From Bradyrhizobium zhanjiangense (GTDB lineage: Bacteria > Pseudomonadota > Alphaproteobacteria > Rhizobiales > Xanthobacteraceae), in assembly GCF_004114935.1 (NCBI RefSeq), contig NZ_CP022221.1:8143001-8207000 (forward strand): 64,000 nt of DNA, given 5' to 3'. Both the position numbers and the translations under genes were made by a program. The notes below the pieces were generated by a model that was given only the letters and a program-made list of their open reading frames with translations, searched no databases and was not told where the DNA came from. Below, one piece after another: positions 10,888-21,002 of the stretch; within the stretch, counting starts at the first letter, position 1; every line of letters begins with the position of its first letter.

Positions 10888-12966
10888 ATGCGCTTGACTG
10901 CTGGATCGCCCGCACGCCTCGGCGCAAGCTGGGACGGACGCGGCACCAATTTCGCGCTGTTCTCCGCCAACGCGCAGAAGGTCGAGCTCTGCCTGTTCGA
11001 CACGCAAGGCCGCCGCGAGCTCGAACGCATCGAATTGCCGGAGAGGACCGAGGACGTCTGGCACGGCTATCTCAACGACGTCTCGCCCGGCCAGCTCTAC
11101 GGCTATCGTGTGCACGGCCCCTACGAGCCCGAGCACGGCCACCGCTTCAACGCCAACAAGCTGCTACTCGATCCCTATGCCAAGCGGCTGGCCGGACGGC
11201 TGGTCTGGAGCGATGCGCATTTCGCCTACCGCACCGGCTCGCCGCGCGAGGACCTGTCGTTCGACCGGCGCGACAATGCGCGCGGCATGCCGAAGGCCGT
11301 CGTCGTCGACGAGACCTTCAACTGGGGCCGGCGCGAGATCCGTCCCAACATCCCCTGGGAAGACACCATCATCTACGAGGCCCACGTCAAGGGCCTGACG
11401 CAGAAGCGCGACGACGTGCCGCCGAATCTGCGCGGCACCTATGGTGGCCTGTCATCGCCGGCGATGATCGAGCATCTGAAGAGGCTCGGCGTCACCACGA
11501 TCGAGCTTCTCCCGATCCACAGCTTCGTCGACGACCGCATCCTGGTGGAGAAGAAGCTCGCCAATTACTGGGGTTACAACACGTTGTCCTTCTTCGCGCC
11601 CGAGCCGCGCTACGCCCAGGACAACGCGCTGGATTCCTTCCGCACCACGGTCGCGCGGCTGCACGATGCCGGCATCGAGGTGATGCTGGACGTTGTCTAC
11701 AACCACACCGCCGAGGGCAATCACCTCGGCCCGACGCTGTGCTATCGCGGCATCGACAACGCCTCCTACTACTGGCTGAACCGCGAGAACCCGCGCTATT
11801 ACGACGATTTCACCGGTTGCGGCTCGTCGGTGAACCTCACCCATCCGCGCGTGCTCCAGATGGTGATGGATTCGCTTCGCTACTGGGTCGAGGTCTGCCA
11901 TGTCGACGGCTTCCGTTTTGACCTCGCCACCACGCTGGCGCGCGGCCCGAACGGCTTTGATCGCGGCATCTCGTTCCTGACTGCCGTCCGGCAGGATCCG
12001 GTGCTGGCGACCGTCAAGCTCGTCGCCGAACCGTGGGATCTCGGGCTCGGCGGCTATCAGGTCGGCGCCTTCCCCTCGCAATGGTCGGAGTGGAACGATC
12101 GCTATCGCAGCGCCATGCGCCGCTACTGGAGCGGCGAAGGCAGCCTGATCGGCGACATCTCCAGCCGCATGACGGCGTCATCAGACCTGTTCAACCATGA
12201 CGGAAGGCGGCCGCGCGCTGGCATCAACCACATCACCGTGCATGACGGCTTCACGCTCGCCGACCTCTTCAGCTACAACGAGAAGCACAACGAGGCCAAC
12301 GGCGAGGACAATCGCGACGGCTCCAACGACAACCACAGCAACAATTGCGGCGTCGAGGGCCCGACCGACGATCCCCAAATCCTCGGCCTGCGTCGGCAGC
12401 TTCGCAAGAACGTGCTGGCCTGCCTGATGCTGGCGCAAGGCGTTCCGCTGATCCTCGCCGGCGACGAGGTCGGCAATTCCCAATCCGGCAACAACAACGC
12501 CTATTGCCAGGACAACGAGATCGGCTGGGTCGGCTGGGACAATCTCGGCAAGGAGGGCGACGACATGGTCGATTTCGTCGCCCACCTCGCCGACATCCGC
12601 CGCCGGTTCTCGCAACTCCGCAGCCATCGCTGGCTCGACGGCCGCACCAAGGACGGCATCTCCTACGGCGCGCTGTGGCTGACGCCCGCCGGGGACGAGA
12701 TGACGGAGAACGACTGGAAATTCCCGGAAGGGCGGTTTCTCTCCTATGTGATGGGGCCGATGGAACCGGGCAGCGCCGCGATCTTTATCGTTCTGAACGC
12801 CGCTCCCGAAGAGATCGCATTCAAATTGCCCAAAATGACCGAATACAAGAGCTGGCAGCAGATCCTCAACACGACCGAGGCCAGGCTGAACTCGATCGAC
12901 TTCCTGCCCGGAAGCGACAGCAAGGCGCCGCCGCGATCCGTGCTCGCCTTCGCGGGGGCGCTATGA
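10888..12966 (+). CDS. glgX: Glycogen debranching enzyme
   Basis: A 692-residue GH13 isoamylase-type enzyme that cleaves alpha-1,6 branches of phosphorylase-limit glycogen, releasing short maltodextrins. Evidence is the N-terminal CBM48-type region (GTNFALFSANAQKVELCLFD), YEAHVKGLTQKRDDVPP, the nucleophile motif VDGFRFDLATTLAR, acid motif VAEPWDLGLGGYQVG, and the GlgX signature HDGFTLADLFSYNEKHNEAN. It begins 3 nt after the glgB stop, and its TGA overlaps the treZ ATG (ATGA). Released maltodextrins are natural substrates for TreY/TreZ and for MalQ, both encoded beside it. Confidence 0.95.
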   Translation: MRLTAGSPARLGASWDGRGTNFALFSANAQKVELCLFDTQGRRELERIELPERTEDVWHGYLNDVSPGQLYGYRVHGPYEPEHGHRFNANKLLLDPYAKRLAGRLVWSDAHFAYRTGSPREDLSFDRRDNARGMPKAVVVDETFNWGRREIRPNIPWEDTIIYEAHVKGLTQKRDDVPPNLRGTYGGLSSPAMIEHLKRLGVTTIELLPIHSFVDDRILVEKKLANYWGYNTLSFFAPEPRYAQDNALDSFRTTVARLHDAGIEVMLDVVYNHTAEGNHLGPTLCYRGIDNASYYWLNRENPRYYDDFTGCGSSVNLTHPRVLQMVMDSLRYWVEVCHVDGFRFDLATTLARGPNGFDRGISFLTAVRQDPVLATVKLVAEPWDLGLGGYQVGAFPSQWSEWNDRYRSAMRRYWSGEGSLIGDISSRMTASSDLFNHDGRRPRAGINHITVHDGFTLADLFSYNEKHNEANGEDNRDGSNDNHSNNCGVEGPTDDPQILGLRRQLRKNVLACLMLAQGVPLILAGDEVGNSQSGNNNAYCQDNEIGWVGWDNLGKEGDDMVDFVAHLADIRRRFSQLRSHRWLDGRTKDGISYGALWLTPAGDEMTENDWKFPEGRFLSYVMGPMEPGSAAIFIVLNAAPEEIAFKLPKMTEYKSWQQILNTTEARLNSIDFLPGSDSKAPPRSVLAFAGAL

Positions 12967-14717
12967 GGCCATCCTTCGGGGCGAGGCCGACCAAGGACGG
13001 CGCGTCGTTCCGGCTGTGGGCGCCCGGCGCGCGCCGCGTCGATCTCCTGCTCGACAGAAGGCACGCGATGCAGCGCCGGCAGGATGGCTGGTACGTGGCC
13101 GACATTGCCGGCCTGCGCGCCGGTAGCAATTACAAATTCCGGATCGACGACGAGATCGACGTGCCCGATCCCGCCTCGGCATTCCAGCCCGAGGATGTGT
13201 TCGGCCCGAGCGAGGTGATCGATCACGACGCCTTTGTGTGGCGCGCGCGCGATTGGCGCGGCCGTCCCTGGGAAGAGACGGTGCTGATCGAGACCCATGT
13301 CGGCACCTTCACGCCAGAGGGCACCTACCGCGCCATGATCGACAAGCTCGATCATCTCACAGCGAGCGGCATCACCGCACTGGAATTGATGCCGTTGGCC
13401 GATTTCGCCGGCCGCCGCGGCTGGGGCTATGACGGCGTGCTGTGGTATGCGCCCGACAGCGCCTATGGCCGCCCTGAAGATCTGAAGGCGCTGATCGACG
13501 AGGCGCATTTGCGCGGGCTCATGGTGTTCCTCGACGTCGTCTACAATCATTTCGGCCCCGAGGGGAATTACCTCGGCCGCTATGCGCCGACCTTCTTTAC
13601 CGACGCGCACACGCCATGGGGCAGCACAATCGATTATCGCGTGCCGCAGGTGCGCGCGTTCGCGGTCGAGAACGCGCTGTGCTGGCTCAGCGACTACCGC
13701 TTCGATGGCCTCAGGCTCGACGCCGCCAATCACATCATGGCTGTCCCGGGCGAGCAGTCCATGCTGCAGGACCTCAGCGTTGCCGCCGGCGAGCTCGCCA
13801 AGGCCACGGGACGCCACATCCACCTCGTGCTGGAGAACGGCGACAACCGCGCCAGCCTGCTCGACGCTGCGCAGGACCCGCCGAACGGCAAATATCGCGG
13901 CCAATGGAACGACGATTATCATCACGTCTGGCACGTGATGCTGACCGGCGAGCATGCCGGCTATTATGGCGATTACCAGACGCCGCGCATGGATCTTGCG
14001 CGCGCGCTCGCCTCCGGCTTCGTCTACCAGGGCGAGATCTCGGAATTCTGGGGCAAGAAGCCGCGCGGCGAGCCGAGCGGCGAGCTGCCGCCGGCGACCT
14101 TCGTCAACTTTCTCCAGAACCACGACCAGATCGGCAACCGCCCGCTCGGCGACCGGCTCGAGAGCCTGGCATCGCCAAAACAGATCGAGGCCGCGCTCGC
14201 GGTCACCCTGCTCGCGCCGATGGTGCCGATGCTGTTTCAGGGCGAGGAATGGGGCTCCACGGTGCCCTTCCCATTCTTCTGCGACTTCCACGACGGATTG
14301 GCCGATGCCGTGCGCAAGGGGCGCAAGCAGGAATATGCCTGGGCCTATGAGAAATACGGCGATGAGGTGCCTGATCCGCTCGATCCGGCAACGCTGCAAT
14401 TGGCCGTGCTCGACTGGAACGGCCGCACGCCCGAGCAGGACGCGCGGCTTGCGCTGGTGCGCGAGCTGCTCGCGCTCCGGCGCAAGGAGATCATGCCGCG
14501 GCTGAAAGGAGCGAGGTTCGGCGATGCCGAGGCAGCAGATACCGGCTTGCTCACGGCACATTGGCGCATGGGGGACGGCGCGACGCTCCGCCTGACCGCG
14601 AATCTCTCGGACAAGGATGTCGCGTATTCCAACAGCAATGCGGGCACGCCGATCTGGGGCGGCGAGGCCGGCGAGCGGCTTCCGCCCTGGTCGGTGGTTT
14701 GGCATCTCGGAGGTTAG
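12963..14717 (+). CDS. treZ: Malto-oligosyltrehalose trehalohydrolase
   Basis: A 584-residue GH13 enzyme that releases trehalose from maltooligosyltrehalose made by TreY. Motifs include FRLWAPGARRVDLLLD in the N-terminal domain, IETHVGTFTPEGTY, ELMPLADFAGRRGWGYDG, nucleophile region DGLRLDAANHI, acid region LVLENGDNRASLL, and FLQNHDQIGNRPLGDR. ATG 12963 overlaps the glgX stop in an ATGA arrangement, and the protein from this start has the normal family length. Longer reading from further upstream is not homologous. treY follows after one base. Confidence 0.94.
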   Translation: MRPSFGARPTKDGASFRLWAPGARRVDLLLDRRHAMQRRQDGWYVADIAGLRAGSNYKFRIDDEIDVPDPASAFQPEDVFGPSEVIDHDAFVWRARDWRGRPWEETVLIETHVGTFTPEGTYRAMIDKLDHLTASGITALELMPLADFAGRRGWGYDGVLWYAPDSAYGRPEDLKALIDEAHLRGLMVFLDVVYNHFGPEGNYLGRYAPTFFTDAHTPWGSTIDYRVPQVRAFAVENALCWLSDYRFDGLRLDAANHIMAVPGEQSMLQDLSVAAGELAKATGRHIHLVLENGDNRASLLDAAQDPPNGKYRGQWNDDYHHVWHVMLTGEHAGYYGDYQTPRMDLARALASGFVYQGEISEFWGKKPRGEPSGELPPATFVNFLQNHDQIGNRPLGDRLESLASPKQIEAALAVTLLAPMVPMLFQGEEWGSTVPFPFFCDFHDGLADAVRKGRKQEYAWAYEKYGDEVPDPLDPATLQLAVLDWNGRTPEQDARLALVRELLALRRKEIMPRLKGARFGDAEAADTGLLTAHWRMGDGATLRLTANLSDKDVAYSNSNAGTPIWGGEAGERLPPWSVVWHLGG

Positions 14718-14718
14718 C

Positions 14719-17502
14719 ATGCCTCCCGCCATTCCGCTCGCGACTTACAGGCTCCAGCTCACCGCGGATTTCGATTTCGACAAGGCCGCCGCGGTCGTGC
14801 CCTATCTCAAGGCGCTGGGGATCACGCATCTCTATGCCTCGCCGGTGATGAAGGCGCGCAAGGGCTCGACCCACGGCTACGACACCGTCGATCACAGCCA
14901 GCTCAGTCCCGAACTCGGCGGCGAGGCCGGCTTCGCACGGCTGAGCGAGACGCTTCAGCAGCACGATCTCGGCCTCATCATCGACTTCGTGCCCAATCAT
15001 GTCGGCGTGCATTTCGCCGACAATCCCTGGTGGCTCGACGTGCTGGAGTGGGGCCAGGCTTCACCGCATGCGGTCTCCTTCGACATCGACTGGGATCAAC
15101 TGGCCTTCCGCGCCCGCGGCGGCGTGCTGCTGCCGATTCTCGGCGTGTCCTATGGCGAGGCGCTGGAGCGGGGCGAGATCGAGCTGCGCTACGATCCGGA
15201 TGAGGGAAGTCTTTCCGCCTGGTATTTCGAGCATCGCTTACCTGTCGCGCCGGAGCGCTATGGCGAAGTGCTGCGGATGATCGTCAAGGAAGCGGACGCG
15301 GCAGAAACGGAGCCCGGCAAGCGCCTGCTCGCGCTCGCGGCGCGCTACACCGGACTGCGCCGTCCCAACCGCAAGGAAGCTCCCACCTTTAAGGCAGAAC
15401 TCAAGGGCATTGCGGGTGCTGCCGACATCATCGCGCGAGGTCTTGCCGCCTATCGCGCCGCCAAAGACCGTCCCGCGCACACGCTGGCGCTGCATCATCT
15501 GCTCGAGCGCCAGCACTACAAGCTCGGGCATTGGCGGCTCGCCTCCAGTGACATCAACTATCGCCGCTTCTTCGACGTCAACGGCCTTGCGGGCTTGCGC
15601 GTCGAGGATCCCGGCACGTTTGCCGCCACGCATCGGCTGGTCAAGCAACTCATCGCCGACGGCAGATTGCAAGGCATCCGCCTCGATCACATCGACGGCC
15701 TGCGCGATCCCGCGCAATATTGCCAGCGGCTGCGCCGGCTGGTTCGCGATGCACAGGGTACGACGAAGCCCTTTTATACCCTGATCGAGAAGATCCTGTG
15801 CGAGCACGAACGCCTGCCGCACTTCGCCGGCGTCCAGGGCACCACCGGCTATGAATGGATGAACGTCATCACCCAGGTCCTGGTCGACGGCAAGGGGCTG
15901 GCGGCGCTGGACGAGACCTGGCGGCAGATCAGCAACCGGCCGCCCCGGCTTGCGCCTTACGTCAAGGACGCCAAGCGGCGGGTGCTGGAGACGCTGCTGA
16001 CCAGCGAGTTCACCGTGCTGACGCGGCTTTTGGCGCGCATCGCCAACGGGCATTACTCGACGCGCGATTTCTCCGCCGACAGCCTGCGCCAGGCGCTCGA
16101 ACTCTATGTGCTGCATTTCCCGGTCTACCGCACCTACCTCACGACGAGCGCGCCGACCGCGCACGATCGCAAGCTGATCGAGGAGACCATCGCGCGGGCG
16201 CGCGCAGAATGGTTCGCCGCAGATGACGGCATTTTCGACTTCCTGCGCGACGCCCTGACCATGGACCTGCTCAAGCCCGGCCGTCCCCCGCACAGCGCCC
16301 CGCGCGTGCGCCGCTTCGCGCTGAAGGTGCAGCAATTCACCGGACCGATGATGGCGAAGTCGCTGGAGGACACCGCGTTCTATCAATTCCACCGGCTGCT
16401 CGCGCTGAACGAGGTCGGCGGCGATCCCGCGAGCATCGGCCTCACCCTTCCCGCTTTCCATCAGGCGATGCAGGCGCGCGCCAAGGAATGGCCGCACGGC
16501 ATGACCGCGACGGCCACCCACGACACCAAGCGCGGCGAGGATGCCCGCGCGCGTATTGCTGCGCTCAGCGAGATTCCCGGCGAATGGACCAGCGCGGTGG
16601 CGCGCTGGAAGGTGTTGAACGCGCCGCATCTCACACACCACGGCAGTTTCCGCGCGCCGTCGGCGACCTTCGAGTACATGCTCTACCAGACCCTGCTGGG
16701 GGCCTGGCCGCTCCAGGGACCGGATGCCGGCTTCATCGAGCGCATCCAGGCCTATGCCCTCAAGGCCGCGCGTGAAGGCAAGGAGGAGACGAGCTGGCTC
16801 AATCCGCACGAAGCGTATGAAAACGGCGTCAAGAGCTTCATCGGCAAGATCCTCGACCCCGCTCAGTCCGCAGAATTCCTGGAGGCGCTGCAGACCCTGG
16901 CCCGCCGCGTTGCACTGCTCGGCATGTTGAACTCGCTGAGCCAGCTCACGCTCAAGGCGACACTGCCGGGCGTGCCGGACTTCTACCAAGGCACCGAATT
17001 CTGGGACCTGTCGCTGGTCGACCCCGACAACCGTCGTCCTGTGGACTTTGTCGCCTGCCGTGCAGCGCTGAACTCACTGGACCAGCCGGATTGGCGTGGC
17101 CTGATCAAGGCCTGGCCGGACGGCCAGCTCAAGCTGGCCTGGACGCGTCATCTTCTCGAGCTGCGCAACCGGCTTCCCGACATCTTCGTGCGGGGCGACT
17201 ATCAGCCGCTCGAGGTGAGCGGCTTGCATGCTGACCACGTCATCGCCTTCGCCCGCCGCCACGGCCGCGCGGCCGCGATCGTCGTGGTCGGGCGTCACTT
17301 CGCGCCGTTCACGCAAGCGGGCCGGGAATGGCCCGCGCTGGAGGGCTTCGATGCCACCGTCGACATCACCGGCTATGCCGCGACGGATCTTGCGAGCAAC
17401 GAACTGCCGCTTGCGCAGGCTCTGCGCGATCTTCCCGCGACAATCATCGAGGCGCGCACCGCCAGTGCAGCAAAGCCGATACGGCAGCGCGTGCGCGCCT
17501 GA
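14719..17502 (+). CDS. treY: Malto-oligosyltrehalose synthase
   Basis: A 927-residue GH13 enzyme that converts the reducing end of maltodextrins into an alpha,alpha-1,1 trehalose linkage. It opens with IPLATYRLQLTADFDFD and continues with YASPVMKARKGSTHGYDTVD, LIIDFVPNHVGV, IRLDHIDGLRDPAQY (nucleophile region), and MTATATHDTKRGEDARAR late in the protein, all diagnostic of TreY. ATG 14719 lies one base after the treZ stop, with GGAGG in treZ's last codons as ribosome-binding site. It ends the operon, 2 bp from the convergent stop of the next gene. Confidence 0.94.
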   Translation: MPPAIPLATYRLQLTADFDFDKAAAVVPYLKALGITHLYASPVMKARKGSTHGYDTVDHSQLSPELGGEAGFARLSETLQQHDLGLIIDFVPNHVGVHFADNPWWLDVLEWGQASPHAVSFDIDWDQLAFRARGGVLLPILGVSYGEALERGEIELRYDPDEGSLSAWYFEHRLPVAPERYGEVLRMIVKEADAAETEPGKRLLALAARYTGLRRPNRKEAPTFKAELKGIAGAADIIARGLAAYRAAKDRPAHTLALHHLLERQHYKLGHWRLASSDINYRRFFDVNGLAGLRVEDPGTFAATHRLVKQLIADGRLQGIRLDHIDGLRDPAQYCQRLRRLVRDAQGTTKPFYTLIEKILCEHERLPHFAGVQGTTGYEWMNVITQVLVDGKGLAALDETWRQISNRPPRLAPYVKDAKRRVLETLLTSEFTVLTRLLARIANGHYSTRDFSADSLRQALELYVLHFPVYRTYLTTSAPTAHDRKLIEETIARARAEWFAADDGIFDFLRDALTMDLLKPGRPPHSAPRVRRFALKVQQFTGPMMAKSLEDTAFYQFHRLLALNEVGGDPASIGLTLPAFHQAMQARAKEWPHGMTATATHDTKRGEDARARIAALSEIPGEWTSAVARWKVLNAPHLTHHGSFRAPSATFEYMLYQTLLGAWPLQGPDAGFIERIQAYALKAAREGKEETSWLNPHEAYENGVKSFIGKILDPAQSAEFLEALQTLARRVALLGMLNSLSQLTLKATLPGVPDFYQGTEFWDLSLVDPDNRRPVDFVACRAALNSLDQPDWRGLIKAWPDGQLKLAWTRHLLELRNRLPDIFVRGDYQPLEVSGLHADHVIAFARRHGRAAAIVVVGRHFAPFTQAGREWPALEGFDATVDITGYAATDLASNELPLAQALRDLPATIIEARTASAAKPIRQRVRA

Positions 17503-17504
17503 GG

Positions 17505-17822
17505 CTACTTGCCCCCGTCCTTGGTCAGCAGCAACTGTCCGCGCTTCCTGATTGCGATCTGGGCCATCTCGGCAAAGCGCTGCAACAGCCAGGGCAGCAC
17601 CACCTCGACCCGGACGTGATCTTCGGTGACGTCGACCTGGCCGGTCGCGATCTGCCCGAGCGCGCGGATGCGGAAATTCATGCTGTCGCCGCTCCAGCGC
17701 TCCTCTTCGACTTGCAACACGGGAATGCTTGCTGCGGCGCGGCCAAGCCCCGTCTTGAGCCGGCGCACCGCCTCATCGCGGCCGAGACGATGTGGAATTG
17801 AGACGACGAGCGGTTCTGACAT
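17505..17822 (-). CDS. Polyhydroxyalkanoic acid system family protein
   Basis: A 105-residue protein starting MSEPLVVSIPHRLGRDEAV. The pattern of IPH.LG..EA.RR near the N-terminus, then a mid VEEERWSGD and FRIRALGQIATGQVDV, matches the small PHA granule-region family. That family shares a fold with the START/polyketide-cyclase-like group and is found near PHA genes in proteobacteria. The biochemical role is not established. The longer open frame adds 14 residues of no family character, so ATG 17822 is chosen. It converges on treY with 2 bp between stops. No PHA synthase or depolymerase lies in the window. Confidence 0.75.
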   Translation of the reverse strand: MSEPLVVSIPHRLGRDEAVRRLKTGLGRAAASIPVLQVEEERWSGDSMNFRIRALGQIATGQVDVTEDHVRVEVVLPWLLQRFAEMAQIAIRKRGQLLLTKDGGK

Positions 17823-17915
17823 GGCCGTGACCCTGCTGACTGCCCTCACGTGATCATGCCGCATGAAACGGCAAAAGTTCCATGCATGCCGGAGCTGGGA
17901 CCCATTTGCGAACGC

Positions 17916-17940
17916 GGAACTTTAAAACCTGCGGCAAGTT
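17916..17940 (+). promoter_or_regulatory. Candidate EcfG promoter for the DUF3309 gene
   Basis: GGAAC (17916-17920) is followed after 16 nt by AGTT (17937-17940), one mismatch from the EcfG consensus. It lies about 60 bp upstream of the start at 18001, a sensible distance for a short leader with a strong GGAGG site. Confidence 0.4.
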
Positions 17941-18000
17941 GCCCCCGCACGACGGGACAGGTGCAACGACCCTTTCAAGAAAGGGCTGGAGGAGACTCGC

Positions 18001-18165
18001 ATGTCTATCGGCACGATCATTCTGATCATCTTGGTCATCGCCCTGCTCGGCGGCTTCAGCGGCATTGGCGGCGGGCCGTTCTACGGCACCGGCTATTACG
18101 GCGGCGGCGGCCTCGGACTCGTCATCGTCATCCTGCTAATCCTGCTCCTGATGGGACGGATATAG
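18001..18165 (+). CDS. DUF3309 family small glycine-rich membrane peptide
   Basis: A 54-residue protein, MSIGTIILIILVIALLGGF then a Gly/Tyr-rich middle (GGGPFYGTGYYGGGG) and a second hydrophobic stretch LVIVILLILLLMG. The layout is two membrane-spanning or membrane-associated helices around a flexible glycine loop, typical of DUF3309 in alpha- and betaproteobacteria. The function is unknown. A good ribosome-binding site (GGAGGAG) lies 7-13 nt upstream. A palindromic repeat begins 8 bp after the stop and may act as a terminator. A stress-type promoter is suggested by the GGAAC motif upstream. Confidence 0.8.
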   Translation: MSIGTIILIILVIALLGGFSGIGGGPFYGTGYYGGGGLGLVIVILLILLLMGRI

Positions 18166-18173
18166 GCACGCTT

Positions 18174-18263
18174 GTAGGGTGGGTTAGCGAAGCGTAACCC
18201 ACCACGCTTCCTGCGAATATAGAACGAAGTTGGTGGGTTACGCCTTCGGCTAACCCATCCTAC
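18174..18263. repeat. Palindromic intergenic repeat (GTAGGGTGGGTTAGC family)
   Basis: A 90-bp element whose ends are near-perfect inverted copies (GTAGGGTGGGTTAGC and GCTAACCCATCCTAC). Each half is itself a hairpin: GGTGGGTT is followed by AACCCACC. It fills the gap between DUF3309 and ligD and supplies the ligD TAG stop codon (18260-18262). It probably folds in RNA from either strand and could end both transcripts. REP/BIME-like elements of this look are common in Bradyrhizobium intergenic DNA. Confidence 0.8.
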
Positions 18264-20947
18264 TTTTTCGACGCCAGCTTCTTCATGGCCGCCTTGATTG
18301 AGGCGGCGGCATCATCATAACCTTCCCACGCTTTCGATCGCGCCAGCAGGCCCGGCACGGTGCGCATCGTATAGCGCTTCGGATCGAGATCGCTCTTCAC
18401 CTGCGCCCAAGTCAGCGGCATCGACACCGTGGCACCGGCGCGCGCGCGCGGCGACAGCGGGGCAATCGCCGTCGACATACGGTCGTTGCGCAAATAGTCC
18501 AGGAAGATCTTTCCCTTGCGCAATTTCTTGGACATGTTGAGCAGATAGCGTTCGGGATCGTCATTGGCCATCCACTGGCAAACGCCTTGCGCAAACGCCT
18601 TGGCCTCCTTCCAGCTCACCTTGTCGCGCGCGCCGTGGAGCAGCGGCACCACCACATGGATGCCCTTGCCGCCAGTGGTCTTGCAGAAGCTGTCCATGCC
18701 GATATCGGCGAGCCGCTGCCGCATCTCCTTGGCCGCCTCGACGACGTCGGCGAAGTCGACGTCGGGCGCAGGGTCGAGATCGAACACCAGCCGTCCCGGC
18801 GTGTCATAGGCATAAGGCGCGCAATTCCATGGATGCAGCTCGACGCCGCCGACCTGCGCCACTGCAGCGAGCCCTTCGATCCGATCGATCTGCAGGTACG
18901 GCTTGCGGTCGCCGGAGACCCTTGCGAGCTCCAGAAGGTTCGACGTGCCCTGCATGGCATGGCGCTGAAAGAAGCATTCGCCCTTGATGCCGTCAGGAGC
19001 GCGGATCAGCGAGCAAGGCCGGCCCTTCAGGTGCACGATCATCCATTCGCCGACGGCTTCGAGATAGCGGGCAAGGTCCAGCTTGGTGACGGGATCGCCA
19101 TGTCCGTCGTCGGGCCAGAGCTCCTTGTCCGGCTTGGAGATGACGACGCCCATGACCTCGGCGTTGCTGCCGCTGGGGGCCGATCGCGCGCCTGGCTTCG
19201 CTTTTGCGCGCTTCACTCCTTTGGCTGAGGGTTTGGCGAGCTCGGTGTCGACTGGCGTTTCGGCCTCGACCTCCTCGGCAGGCTTGTCCTGCCGCAGGCC
19301 TTTGAAAGCTGCTTGGCGGACATTGCCGTCGGCGGTGAAGCCGGCGAACTCGATCTCGGCGACGAGCTCCGGCTTCAGCCAGTGCATCTCGCGGGTCTTC
19401 TTCGGCGCATTCTTGCCGCCGAAGGGACTTTCCTTGGTCGCCATGGCCTTCAACGACGGCATGATGCGCTTGACCTTGTCCGCGCCAAAGCCGGTGCCGA
19501 CCATGCCGACGAAGGCGAGATGATCGCCGCGCTGCACGCCGGCCATCAGTGAGCGGAACTTGCCATTCGTGGTCTTGTAGCCGCCGATCACCACCTCGTG
19601 GCCGGCGCGGCATTTCGACTTGACCCAGCTCTCGGTGCGGCCGGAACGATACGGGGCATCCAGCTTCTTCGATACCACCCCCTCGAGCTCGAGCTTGCAC
19701 GCCGATTGCAGCACGGCATCGCCCCCGCTCTCGAAATGCTCGACATATCGGATCTGGCTCGCCTTCCGCTTGCGCGATTCCAGGAGCTCCTTCAGCCGGG
19801 CCTTGCGTTCGCCGAGCGGCAGTCGGCGGTAATCCTGGTTCTCGGCGAACAGGAGGTCGAAGGCAAAGAAGATCAGCTCGTCGGTCTTGCCATCGGACAA
19901 CGCAGCCTGAAGCGAGGAGAAGTTCGGCGCGCCGTTGTGATCGAGCGCGACGATCTCGCCGTCGATCATCACGTCCGGCAGCACGCCCGCATCCTTGGCA
20001 ATGGAGGCGAACTTGCCGGTCCAGTCGAGGCCTTTGCGGGTCTTGAGCGTTGCTTCGCCGTCCTCGACCCGGAGCTGGACGCGATAGCCGTCGAACTTGA
20101 TCTCGTGACACCAGCCCCGGTCGGCCGGCGGCCGATCGACCAGCGTACAGAGCTGCGGCGCCACGAAATCCGGTATCTCTGAAACCTTCTTCGTGTTTGC
20201 TGCTGTCGTCGCCTTCTTCCTTGCCGTCGTTCCGGCCTTCAACGCCGTGCGCGGCGCCGGCTTCACCGTGCGCCCTTTCGCCTCCTCGGCGCGGTTGGAC
20301 TGCCAGACCGCATTGGCCTTGCCCTTGGGACCCCTAAGACCCTTGGCCAGCATGAAAGGTTTGGGCGCGCGGCCCTTCCCTTCGGCGATCTGCTCCATCG
20401 CGCGGCCGGAGGCGACGGACTTGTCCTGGTCGAGGATGTCGTTGTCGGCGCCTTCGCGGACATGTTCGTCGCGGTGCTTGATCAGCAGCCAGTTGGTCCG
20501 CTTTTCGCCGCCGCGGTTGCGCATGCGCACCAGCACCCAGCTTCCGTGCAGCTTGTCGCCATGCAGGGTGAATTTGAGATCGCCCTTCTTGAAGCCGGCT
20601 TCCGGATCTTCCGATTCCCAAGTGCCTCGATCCCACAGCATCACGGTGCCGCCGCCGTACTGCCCTTCTGGAATCGTACCTTCGAAATCACCATAGTCGA
20701 GCGGATGGTCCTCGACCTCGACCGCCAGCCGCTTGTCGCGCGGATCGAGCGAGGGCCCCTTCGTCACCGCCCAGGACTTGAAGACGCCGTCCAACTCGAG
20801 CCGGAAGTCGTAATGCAGCCGACTGGCATCATGCTTCTGGATCACGAAGCGCCGCTGCTTCGAGGGCGCGACAGGGGTCTTGCCTGATGGCTCGGGCGTC
20901 TTCTCGAAGTCACGCTTCTGTCGGTAAGTGGAGAGTTTTTGCAGCAC
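18260..20947 (-). CDS. ligD: ATP-dependent DNA ligase D (NHEJ)
   Basis: An 895-residue multidomain enzyme of bacterial non-homologous end joining. Domain order is 3'-phosphoesterase (residues about 20-180: [35 protein letters not shown]), ATP-dependent ligase (about 240-540, with K284 in EIKFDGYR as the adenylated lysine), and a C-terminal primase-polymerase (about 590-880: [20 protein letters not shown] carrying the metal-binding acids). The start is GTG at 20947; the protein from there opens as typical rhizobial LigD, and further upstream the frame only shadows the ku gene. It is divergent from ku. Its last codon lies inside a palindromic repeat. Confidence 0.93.
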   Translation of the reverse strand: MLQKLSTYRQKRDFEKTPEPSGKTPVAPSKQRRFVIQKHDASRLHYDFRLELDGVFKSWAVTKGPSLDPRDKRLAVEVEDHPLDYGDFEGTIPEGQYGGGTVMLWDRGTWESEDPEAGFKKGDLKFTLHGDKLHGSWVLVRMRNRGGEKRTNWLLIKHRDEHVREGADNDILDQDKSVASGRAMEQIAEGKGRAPKPFMLAKGLRGPKGKANAVWQSNRAEEAKGRTVKPAPRTALKAGTTARKKATTAANTKKVSEIPDFVAPQLCTLVDRPPADRGWCHEIKFDGYRVQLRVEDGEATLKTRKGLDWTGKFASIAKDAGVLPDVMIDGEIVALDHNGAPNFSSLQAALSDGKTDELIFFAFDLLFAENQDYRRLPLGERKARLKELLESRKRKASQIRYVEHFESGGDAVLQSACKLELEGVVSKKLDAPYRSGRTESWVKSKCRAGHEVVIGGYKTTNGKFRSLMAGVQRGDHLAFVGMVGTGFGADKVKRIMPSLKAMATKESPFGGKNAPKKTREMHWLKPELVAEIEFAGFTADGNVRQAAFKGLRQDKPAEEVEAETPVDTELAKPSAKGVKRAKAKPGARSAPSGSNAEVMGVVISKPDKELWPDDGHGDPVTKLDLARYLEAVGEWMIVHLKGRPCSLIRAPDGIKGECFFQRHAMQGTSNLLELARVSGDRKPYLQIDRIEGLAAVAQVGGVELHPWNCAPYAYDTPGRLVFDLDPAPDVDFADVVEAAKEMRQRLADIGMDSFCKTTGGKGIHVVVPLLHGARDKVSWKEAKAFAQGVCQWMANDDPERYLLNMSKKLRKGKIFLDYLRNDRMSTAIAPLSPRARAGATVSMPLTWAQVKSDLDPKRYTMRTVPGLLARSKAWEGYDDAAASIKAAMKKLASKK

Positions 20948-21002
20948 GACTGGTCCCGCTTCTCTTTCGGCATTCAAGCCTATCACGGCGAAAGTCCCAC
21001 CC

